A DNA stretch of 7,492 nucleotides, from contig JBNJDW010000088.1 of the NCBI GenBank assembly GCA_051745265.1, positions 1-7,492 of the forward strand, given 5' to 3'. Made by a program: the position numbers and the translations under genes. Of this stretch, positions 1 to 6,600 are shown piece by piece; position 1 is the stretch's first letter; each line of letters starts with the position of its first letter. The notes under the pieces were generated by a model that ran no database searches, had not been told where the DNA came from, and saw nothing but the letters and a program-made list of their open reading frames with translations. The stretch comes from JBNJDW01 sp051745265. Its GTDB lineage: Bacteria > Pseudomonadota > Alphaproteobacteria > Micavibrionales > CSBR16-224.

Positions 1-830
1 ATCTGGAGGATATCAATAATAAAACATATATCGGCGATCCGACGCGTATCCGGCAGATCTTGATTAATCTTTGCGGTAATGCTGTTAAGTTTACCGAAAG
101 CGGTAAAATCACCCTGCGGGTCACGACGTCATCTTCCGAAACTGATGAGTATGAAAAGATACATTTGCTCGTCGAGGATACGGGGATTGGTATTTCAAAC
201 GAAAATCTGGGTATGGTGTTCGAGAAATTCACCCAAGGGGATTCAACAATAACCCGTAGATACGGTGGGACCGGTCTTGGCCTTGCGATTACCAAAAATC
301 TGGTTGAATTGATGGATGGGCAGATCAAAGTCGATAGTGATGAGGGAGAGGGGACCGTATTCACGGTTGACCTGCCATTACAGCGACAGATTCTGGCCCC
401 CGGTTTCGCGCCGTCAGAAACCGTGCAGACATCCCCCGAAGATGCGGTTGATCCGGCTGATATCAGTATTCTTCTGGTCGAGGATTATCAGCCGAATATT
501 GTGGTCGCCGGTACTTTTCTGGAGCAGTTTGGATATAAATATGATATCGCTGATGATGGCCAGACCGCCATTCAAAAAGCCATGGATTACGAATATGATG
601 TGATCCTGATGGATGTTCAGATGCCCGGTATTGATGGATATCAGGCGACCCGCGCCATCCGCGATTATGAACGGGAAAATAATCGCAGACCGGCGCGGAT
701 TATTGGCCTGACAGCCTATGCGACAACAAAAGACCGTGAAAAATGTTTTGCGGTGGGGATGGATGAATATTTATCCAAACCGTTTGACCCGTCAAAACTG
801 CGCGATTTATTAAAAGGCGGAACCTCTTAA
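1..830 (+). CDS. Hybrid sensor histidine kinase, C-terminal part (HATPase_c + receiver), 5' end outside window
   Basis: The frame is open from the window's left edge (first full codon at base 3) to TAA at 828-830, giving 275 visible residues; the start codon is missing. The visible part opens in the kinase ATPase domain: a DPTRIRQIL segment and N-box NLCGNAVKF (about residues 12-31), G1 box DTGIGI (59-64), F-box FEKFTQGD, and G2 box GGTGLGL (88-94). A linker of roughly 30 residues leads to a receiver domain (about 155-270) with the acidic pair ED (160-161), phospho-acceptor Asp204 in LMDVQMPG, conserved Thr237 and Lys259 in SKPF. All key receiver residues are present, so the domain should accept phosphate. 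The family senses a signal in N-terminal domains, autophosphorylates a histidine and passes phosphate to the attached receiver. The sensor and histidine domains are not visible, so the signal is unknown. The N-box looks like the classical HisKA type rather than the HWE type that often feeds PhyR. No output domain follows the receiver, so a separate phosphotransfer partner is likely. Confidence 0.93.
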   Translation, partial: LEDINNKTYIGDPTRIRQILINLCGNAVKFTESGKITLRVTTSSSETDEYEKIHLLVEDTGIGISNENLGMVFEKFTQGDSTITRRYGGTGLGLAITKNLVELMDGQIKVDSDEGEGTVFTVDLPLQRQILAPGFAPSETVQTSPEDAVDPADISILLVEDYQPNIVVAGTFLEQFGYKYDIADDGQTAIQKAMDYEYDVILMDVQMPGIDGYQATRAIRDYERENNRRPARIIGLTAYATTKDREKCFAVGMDEYLSKPFDPSKLRDLLKGGTS

Positions 831-1111
831 AGTTTGGAGGCAATATCATGCCCCTGCATGTGATTAATATCCTCTTGTTTTTGTGAGGACCACAGATTTT
901 CCTGTCCCGGTACGTGCCTGATTTTACCCAGATCACCGTTCAATGCGTCCAGCGTTCCATAGCGGTTCTCAGGCAGGGCCTGCAAGACATCAAGCGCATC
1001 TTCACTGGCATTGTTGTCTTCGGCATGGGAAATAAGCTCGCTTCTGGTGGCTGGAAATTTAACATCATCAAACAGCTCCAGTAGATTCATCGGGGCTTGA
1101 CTGTCGGTCAT
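827..1111 (-). CDS. DUF2795 domain protein, small and soluble
   Basis: A 94-residue protein starting MTDSQAPMNLL. I chose the ATG at 1111 over an in-frame ATG 30 bases upstream because AAGGAG at 1124-1119 sits 7 nt before it, and because the upstream start would place the Shine-Dalgarno inside the gene. Residues 16-60 match the DUF2795 pattern as I remember it: FPATRSELISHAEDN, then a short helix, then LPENRYGTLDAL. Function in this family is not established; members are small soluble proteins, and no catalytic motif, signal peptide or membrane segment is visible here. The C-terminal 30 residues are polar and look disordered. It converges on the kinase gene with overlapping stops and diverges from the lipid-synthesis gene. 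A perfect EcfG-type promoter lies upstream, suggesting stress induction. The family call is from recalled pattern, not a search. Confidence 0.85.
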   Translation of the reverse strand: MTDSQAPMNLLELFDDVKFPATRSELISHAEDNNASEDALDVLQALPENRYGTLDALNGDLGKIRHVPGQENLWSSQKQEDINHMQGHDIASKL

Positions 1112-1118
1112 TGGCGTT

Positions 1119-1124
1119 CTCCTT
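1119..1124 (-). promoter_or_regulatory. Shine-Dalgarno of the DUF2795 gene
   Basis: On the minus strand AAGGAG is followed by seven bases and then ATG at 1111. This fixes the start and argues against the ATG at 1141. Confidence 0.8.
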
Positions 1125-1147
1125 TTAACTATATATCTCAACTATCC

Positions 1148-1173
1148 AACGATTGATCGGCATAAAGCGTTCC
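1148..1173 (-). promoter_or_regulatory. EcfG-type general stress promoter of the DUF2795 gene
   Basis: Reading the minus strand, GGAAC (1173-1169) is separated by 17 bases from CGTT (1151-1148). This matches exactly the known alphaproteobacterial EcfG consensus GGAAC-N16/17-CGTT. The -10 element ends 36 nt before the start codon, which would give a leader of about 30 nt carrying the strong Shine-Dalgarno. The motif match is seen directly; recognition by EcfG is inferred. Confidence 0.65.
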
Positions 1174-1232
1174 TTGGAAAAATGATATAAAAATCAATAT
1201 ACTGACATGGCTTTTAATTTCAGATTTCCCCC

Positions 1233-1262
1233 TGCACAAACAGGCTTTCCCTGCTATATAAT
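1233..1262 (+). promoter_or_regulatory. Possible sigma-70 promoter of the cardiolipin synthase-like gene
   Basis: A perfect TATAAT lies at 1257-1262 with a weak -35 TGCACA (1233-1238) at 18-bp spacing. Alternatively TATATA at 1255-1260 is preceded by TGC, forming an extended -10. Transcription would start near 1268, about 40 nt before the GTG start. A second candidate upstream is TTGGAA (1174-1179), 18 bp, TATACT (1198-1203). A/T-rich DNA makes chance matches common, so either or neither may be used. Confidence 0.4.
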
Positions 1263-1309
1263 TAAAAGTACACAAAGGAATCAGGCCAAAAAGATCGGAT
1301 TACATTACT

Positions 1310-2344
1310 GTGGTAACAAAGCTGGAATTTTATACACGTACGCAAGAAACCTGGGAGGCCATGTATCAAGACTGCCAGCAGGCCCAAGTCTCGATCAACT
1401 TTGAGCAATATATGTTATTGGGTGATGAGGTCGGTAACCGGTTTTTAAAGCTGTTTCGTGATAAAGCCAGATCCGGTGTTTCAGTACATTTATTACTGGA
1501 TGCTTTTGGCAGTTGGAGTGTGCGGTCCTCACCATTATTAAAAGAACTGCAACAGGCAGGCGGCCGCGTGCGGTTTTATAAACCGTTGAGCCTGAAACAT
1601 CTGCTGCGGCCGTCAAGCTGGTGGCCGCGCGATCATTGCAAAACAATGCTGATTGATTCCAAAATTGCCTATACAGGCAGTGCCTGTATGGCGGCACCGA
1701 TGCGGGACTGGCATGATCTGCATGCGCGGATCACCGGCAATCTTGTGCATCATATGCAGGCCGGTACAAAGAGAACCAAGACCCAGAACGCACATCAAAC
1801 AACAGATAAAGGGCGGCTGCGTTATGTGGCTAAATTTTCAAAATTTAAAGAAAACCCCATTTATAATGAGTTGTTAACAGAGATAAAATCAGCTGAACAA
1901 GAAATCTGTCTGGTAACGCCTTATTTCTTTCCCCCCATGCGGCTGCGTAAAGAGCTGAAAGCGGCCGTAAAGCGCGGCGTGGATGTTCGGATTATAGTGT
2001 CCGAGAAAACCGATATTCCGCTGGCCACGTTTATATCGCGTTCTTATTTCCGCTCGCTGATGCGTGCCGGCATTCAAATTAAAGTTTTTCATGAAAATGT
2101 TTTGCATGCAAAATATGCTATTATTGATGACAGATGGGCGACCATGGGCAGTACAAACTGGGATTATCTGAGCCTGTTTTACAATCGGGAAGCCAATCTG
2201 ATTATTGAGGACAAGGAAATTATTGGTGAATTAAAAGCGCTGTTTGAAAATGATGCGGCAGTCTGCAAGGCGGCAGAAAGCCGGTTACCGTTATGGATGC
2301 GTTTGACATGGCCTTTGATCCGGCGGATTAGAAAAGTGCTTTAA
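1310..2344 (+). CDS. Phospholipase D-like / cardiolipin synthase (ClsB-like) protein
   Basis: 344 residues with two complete HKD motifs: H109-x-K111-x4-D116 followed by YTGS, and H266-x-K268-x4-D273 followed by MGSTN. Two such motifs form one active site that transfers phosphatidyl groups through a phospho-histidine. The segment TPYFFPPMRLRKEL (203-216), the tail DDRWATMGSTNWDYLSLFYNREANLII (split around residue 283) and the early LLLDAFGS (61-68) resemble E. coli ClsB (YbhO), as recalled. Like ClsB, and unlike ClsA, it has no N-terminal transmembrane helices; it is shorter than ClsB (413 aa), lacking the C-terminal extension. A basic C-terminus (WPLIRRIRKVL) could help it sit on the membrane. 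Likely role: cardiolipin or phosphatidylglycerol formation at the inner membrane; a phospholipase or other PLD activity is possible. The start is GTG: a stop lies at 1259-1261 and no usual start codon occurs in between. The Shine-Dalgarno is poor. It is followed after one base by the EEP gene. Confidence 0.88.
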   Translation: MVTKLEFYTRTQETWEAMYQDCQQAQVSINFEQYMLLGDEVGNRFLKLFRDKARSGVSVHLLLDAFGSWSVRSSPLLKELQQAGGRVRFYKPLSLKHLLRPSSWWPRDHCKTMLIDSKIAYTGSACMAAPMRDWHDLHARITGNLVHHMQAGTKRTKTQNAHQTTDKGRLRYVAKFSKFKENPIYNELLTEIKSAEQEICLVTPYFFPPMRLRKELKAAVKRGVDVRIIVSEKTDIPLATFISRSYFRSLMRAGIQIKVFHENVLHAKYAIIDDRWATMGSTNWDYLSLFYNREANLIIEDKEIIGELKALFENDAAVCKAAESRLPLWMRLTWPLIRRIRKVL

Positions 2345-2345
2345 T

Positions 2346-3101
2346 ATGGTGCGAAAGATATTATTCAGCAATATAGGATACGCCAAGGGGATTGATGGCA
2401 GTCTTTTTGGCCATTTGCGTTATTTCCACCGTCATTTCTATTCGGGTATCCCAACCCAGCGCAAGGTTTTAAGCCAGCTGAAAAACATTATCCATTATGA
2501 AGAACCGGATTTGTGCTGTTTTGTTGAAATTGACAGCGGTTCGTTTCAGTCGGCCGGGTTAAACCAGATGCATGAACTGACCGATGATGATTACAGTTAT
2601 TTTGATATATCACACAAATATGGCGAAGACAGTCTGGTTGGCCGATTGCCCATGCATGGAGGGAATAGCAATGGATTTATCGCCAAGTCCAAAATTAAGT
2701 ATGAAAAGCTGAGCTTTCGTTACGGAACAAAGCGTCTGATTTATCGCATAAATATTGATGCAGAGACCGTGTTGTATTTTGCCCATTTCTCTTTAAACCG
2801 TAAAGTCCGGATCCAACAGTTCCGTGAAGTGCATGATTTGCTGGCCCAGGAAAGCGGTGAGGTTATTCTGCTGGCGGATTTTAATATCCTTCATGGTTTT
2901 TCAGAGCTAAATCCGCTTTTGGTGGATACGGGGCTAAAGCTCTTGAACCGGGAGGAGGAGCATACCTTTACCTTTCACCGCCGGACAGAAGTGCTGGACC
3001 TGTGCCTGTGCACGCCGGGTATTCATGACCGCCTTAATCTGAAAATTATTCCCCAGCCTTATTCAGATCATGCCGCGCTGCTGGTTGATATCGATCAATA
3101 A
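2346..3101 (+). CDS. Endonuclease/exonuclease/phosphatase (EEP) superfamily protein
   Basis: 251 residues, close to E. coli YbhP (253 aa). The EEP catalytic set is visible in order: Asn9 in SNIGY, metal-binding Glu61 in CFVEID, His147 in YFAHFSL with R155 and Q157/Q158 after it, Asp178 and Asn180 in LADFN, Asp218 in VLDLCLC, and Ser240-Asp241-His242 near the C-terminus. Members are Mg-dependent phosphodiesterases or phosphatases acting on DNA, inositol phosphates or lipids such as sphingomyelin; the substrate here cannot be read from sequence. No signal peptide or membrane helix is seen, so it should be cytosolic. The ATG follows the upstream TAA by a single base with no clear Shine-Dalgarno of its own, implying translational coupling. 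The pairing recalls clsB-ybhP in E. coli, but residues 12-45 (with FGHLRYFHRHFY) are not something I recall from YbhP, so it is probably a different subfamily. Confidence 0.87.
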   Translation: MVRKILFSNIGYAKGIDGSLFGHLRYFHRHFYSGIPTQRKVLSQLKNIIHYEEPDLCCFVEIDSGSFQSAGLNQMHELTDDDYSYFDISHKYGEDSLVGRLPMHGGNSNGFIAKSKIKYEKLSFRYGTKRLIYRINIDAETVLYFAHFSLNRKVRIQQFREVHDLLAQESGEVILLADFNILHGFSELNPLLVDTGLKLLNREEEHTFTFHRRTEVLDLCLCTPGIHDRLNLKIIPQPYSDHAALLVDIDQ

Positions 3102-3115
3102 TTTCAAGACAGGTT

Positions 3116-3140
3116 GGAACTCTTTAAATATCTGTTTGTT
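3116..3140 (+). promoter_or_regulatory. Probable EcfG-type stress promoter of the CBS-domain gene
   Basis: GGAAC at 3116-3120 is followed by 16 bases and TGTT at 3137-3140, one mismatch from GGAAC-N16-CGTT. The -10 ends 36 nt before the start codon, the same distance as at the DUF2795 gene. It would give the CBS gene its own transcript in addition to any read-through from the upstream pair. Confidence 0.55.
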
Positions 3141-3162
3141 GGGCTGATGCCAATTAAATTTC

Positions 3163-3169
3163 AAGGAGG
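3163..3169 (+). promoter_or_regulatory. Strong Shine-Dalgarno of the CBS-domain gene
   Basis: AAGGAGG lies 7 nt before the ATG at 3177. It decides the start in favour of MTQVKDLM and against an in-frame TTG at 3114, which would place this site inside the gene. Confidence 0.9.
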
Positions 3170-3176
3170 CAATATA

Positions 3177-3602
3177 ATGACTCAAGTTAAAGACCTAATG
3201 GAATCAGGTATGGAAAGCATCAGTGCCGATGCAACATTACAAGAGGCCGCAACAAAAATGAAAGACGTGAATTGCGGTTTTCTTCCCGTGGGCACAGCGG
3301 ATCAGCCTGAGGGCATCATCACGGACCGCGATATTGTGATCCGTGCGATTGCAGAGGGGCATAACCCGTCAACTGAACGGGTTCGTGATTACATGACCGC
3401 CAATATCTGCAGTGTCGAAGATTCGGAAACGATCGAAGACGCGGCAAATAAAATGCATGAAAATCATGTCAGCCGCCTTGTCGTTAAAGATACCGATGGC
3501 AAATTATGCGGTGTCCTGACCTTTGGCCGTATTCTGCGCCAAGACAGAGATCAGAACGAAACCAAAAATGTTGTTAATCTGGTGACGGGGAAAGTGGCCT
3601 GA
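3177..3602 (+). CDS. Tandem CBS-domain protein (stand-alone Bateman module)
   Basis: 141 residues, almost entirely two CBS domains (about 4-60 and 69-124), each opening with a short helix of the VKDLM / VRDYM type. CBS pairs usually bind adenine nucleotides (AMP, ATP, NADH, SAM) and act as energy or ligand sensors; stand-alone versions are thought to regulate partner proteins. CBS1 keeps the ligand-type motif GIITDRDIV (T49, D52). In CBS2 the equivalent GVLTFGRIL has Arg118 where an Asp is usual, so the two half-sites may differ in ligand binding. No signal peptide, membrane helix or enzyme domain is present. The gene starts 75 nt after the EEP gene with its own promoter-like site, and ends 27 nt before the convergent metH stop. 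The partner and the ligand are unknown. Confidence 0.9.
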   Translation: MTQVKDLMESGMESISADATLQEAATKMKDVNCGFLPVGTADQPEGIITDRDIVIRAIAEGHNPSTERVRDYMTANICSVEDSETIEDAANKMHENHVSRLVVKDTDGKLCGVLTFGRILRQDRDQNETKNVVNLVTGKVA

Positions 3603-3617
3603 TCACAAAATGAATAA

Positions 3618-3658
3618 GGCTGGTGGCTGTTAGCTTAATAACGGCGCCAGCCATTTTT
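3618..3658 (+). terminator. Intrinsic terminator of the CBS gene, overlapping the metH stop
   Basis: GGCTGG (3618-3623) pairs with CCAGCC (3647-3652); inside it GC-TGTTA pairs with TAACG-GC across a small internal loop and a GCTTAA loop. On the plus strand the stem is followed by A and then TTTTT (3654-3658), the typical layout. On the minus strand the tail TTATTCATTTT is weaker, but the hairpin may also help end metH, whose last codons lie in it. Confidence 0.7.
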
Positions 3659-6600
3659 CAGCCTCTGCCAAATCCATACCGCGTCTGGCGGCATAGTCCT
3701 CTAACTGATCACGGCCAATACTTGTAATCGCGAAATAATGGCTTTCGGGATGGGCGAAATACCAGCCGCTGACGGAGGACGCCGGCCACATGGCAAGGCT
3801 GGAGGTCAGGGTAATGCCGGTATGTTTTTCAACATCCAGCAACGCCCATAATTCACGTTTCTGGGTATGGTCCGGATTGGCCGGATAACCCGGGGCGGGG
3901 CGGATGCCTTTATATTTCTCGGAAACAAGCTCTTCATGGCTCAGATCTTCATCCGGGGCATAGCCCCAGAATGTTGTCCGCACCTGTTTATGCATGTATT
4001 CGGCAAAAGCCTCGGCAAAGCGGTCGGCAATCGCCTTGGCCATCATGCTGCGATACATGTCATGATCGGCTTCATAGGTTTTAATTAAATCATCCAGACC
4101 ATCACCGGCGGTAACGGCAAAGGCACCGATATAATCGGCAAGCCCGCTGTCCTGCCCGGCGATAAAATCGGCAAGGCCGGTATCGGGTTTGCCTTTTTTC
4201 AAGACCTGCTGGCGCAGACCGATGATGCGGGTTTTCTCTGCCGTGCGGCTGTCATCTTCATAGATAATGATGTCCTCATTCTCGCTTGCCGCCGGGAACA
4301 GGCCGATGACGCCGCGGGGGGACAGGGCAGGGGATTTGATGAAATGCGCGATCATCTCCTGCGCATCATCGAAAAGTTTTCTGGCCTCAACGCCTTTTTC
4401 ATCATCCTCCAGAATTTGCGGGTATTTCATCCGCAGCCCCCAGGTATAGAAAAACGGTGACCAGTCGATATAATCGCGCAGCATTTCAAAGCTGACATCG
4501 TCAATGACATGCAAGCCGGGCTGTGCCGGTTTGACCGGCGGGTGGGTTTTGAAATCGGGCTTATAGGCGTTGTTGCGGGCATCTTCCAATGACAGCAGTT
4601 TCTTATTTGGGGCCTTGTTGGCGAAGCGTATCCGCAGGGCCTCATATTTGCTGTTGATGTCTGCCATATAGGGGGCGCACAGGGTTTTGCTGATCAACTG
4701 GCTGGTCACACCGACAGCGCGCGAGGCATCAGGGACATAGACCACCGGATGATCGTAATGCGGCGCGATTTTAACCGCGGTATGCATTTCTGATGTTGTC
4801 GCTCCACCGATTAGCAGCGGTATATCAAAACCCTGCCGCTGCATTTCGCTGGCAACATGGGCCATCTCTTCCAATGAGGGGGTGATCAGCCCTGACAGGC
4901 CGATGATATCAACTTTTTCTTTTTTTGCGGTATCCAGAATCTTCTGGGCCGGAACCATAACGCCCAGATCAATGACTTCAAAACCGTTACATTGCAGAAC
5001 GATGCCAACGATGTTCTTACCGATATCATGGACGTCGCCTTTGACGGTGGCCAGCAGGACCTTACCGGCGCTGGTGGTTTCGGTGTCTTTTTCCTCTTCC
5101 ATAAACGGCAGCAGATAGGCGACGGCCTTTTTCATCACCCGGGCGGATTTCACGACCTGCGGCAGGAACATTTTGCCTTCGCCAAACAGGTCGCCGACAA
5201 TATTCATCCCGGCCATCAGGGGGCCTTCAATGACTTCTAATGATCTTTTGCAGTTTTGCCGCGCGGCTTCTGTGTCTTCCTCTATATGATCGGTAATGCC
5301 CTTGACCAGAGCATGTTCAAGACGCTTTTCAACCGGCCAGCCGCGCCATTCGGCGGCTTCCTTTTCGGTTTTCTCATCCGTGCCCTTGTATTTTTCAGCC
5401 AGTGCCAGCAGGTTTTCGGTGCCCTCCGGCGTGCGGTTGAGAACGACATCCTCGACCGCATTGCGGAGCGCATCGGGGATATCATCATAGATCGCCAGCT
5501 GCCCGGCATTGACGATGCCCATATCCATACCGGCCTTGTTGGCGTGATAGAGGAAGACGGCGTGGATCGCTTCGCGGACCGGGTTATTGCCGCGGAAAGA
5601 GAAAGACACGTTGGAGGCCCCGCCGCTGACCAGCGCATGGGGCAGTTGCTGTTTGATCTGCCGGGTCGCTTCAATAAAATCGACGCCGTAATTGTTGTGG
5701 TCTTCAATGCCGGTGGCAATGGCAAAGATATTGGGATCGAAAATAATATCCTCAGCCGGGAAACCGACGGTCTCGGTCAGGATTTTATAAGCCCGGGCGC
5801 AGATTTCTGTTTTGCGGCTGACGGTATCAGCCTGACCCTGTTCATCAAACGCCATGACAATGACGGCAGCACCATACCGGCGGACCAGATCAGCCTGTTT
5901 GATAAAGGCCTCTTCGCCTTCTTTCAGGCTGATGGAATTGACAATTGATTTGCCCTGAATACATTTCAGACCGGCTTCCAGAATATCCCATTTTGAGGAA
6001 TCAATCATGATCGTCACGCGGGAGATATCGGGTTCCCCCGCGATCAGGTTCAGGAAAGTGACCATTGCCTGTTGTGAGTCGATCAACCCTTCATCCATAT
6101 TGATATCAATGATCTGCGCGCCGTTTTCAACCTGATCACGGGCAACGCCAAGGGCGGTTTCAAAATCTTCATTCTTGATCAGTTTTCTGAAACGGGCCGA
6201 TCCGGTGACATTGGTCCGCTCGCCAACATTAACGAATAGGGAGTCTTCATCAATCGTAAACGGCTCCAGCCCCGACAGGCGGCAGGCGGTTTTGATATCA
6301 GGTATCTTGCGGGGCGGCATGTCTGTGACGGCGTCTGCCATGGCTTTGATATGTTCGGGCGCGGTGCCGCAGCAGCCGCCGATGATGTTCAGAAAACCGC
6401 TATTGGCCCATTCGGCAATTTCAACGGCCATCTGTTCGGGCGTTTCATCATATTCCCCAAAGGCATTGGGCAGTCCGGCATTGGGATGGGCGGAAATATG
6501 CGTATCGGCAATTTTAGACAGGGTTTCGATATAGGGCCGCAGCTCTTTGGGGCCAAGCGCGCAGTTAAGGCCGATCGATATGGGCCGGGCATGGCGCAGC

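Noticed and set aside
847..860. Small hairpin CATGC-CCCT-GCATG just after the kinase stop, as a possible terminator
   Set aside because: Only five base pairs, with the nearest T-run some 17 bases away, and it is inside a coding gene on the other strand.
836..885. GGAGG followed by ATG at 848 and a 12-codon plus-strand reading frame, nearly identical (14 of 15 bases) to the ribosome site of the CBS gene at 3165-3179
   Set aside because: It lies fully antisense to the end of the DUF2795 gene and encodes only 12 residues. One such near match in 7.5 kb is expected by chance, and no further similarity follows the ATG.
1146..1171. CCAAC-N17-CGTT on the plus strand as an EcfG promoter for the lipid synthase
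   Set aside because: The -35 GGAAC is the most conserved part and here has two mismatches. It is a by-product of the symmetric AACG/CGTT bases in the minus-strand promoter.
1277..1301. GGAAT followed at 16-17 bases by GATT upstream of the GTG start as a stress promoter
   Set aside because: Both elements mismatch and the transcript would start almost at the start codon.
1207..1404. 65-codon plus-strand reading frame in the control region
   Set aside because: It runs in a different frame into the lipid synthase gene, has no ribosome site, and its product resembles no family I know. The promoter candidates overlap it.
3135..3160. Hairpin-like TT-GGC-TGAT-GCC-AA followed by A/T-rich DNA as a terminator between the EEP and CBS genes
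   Set aside because: Only three G-C pairs plus a bulge, no real T-tract, and it would sit in the leader of the CBS transcript.
5256..5948. 230-codon plus-strand reading frame opposite metH
   Set aside because: It is antisense to the intact, motif-verified pterin and cap region of metH; long antisense frames are common opposite biased coding sequence, and no family motif or ribosome site supports it.
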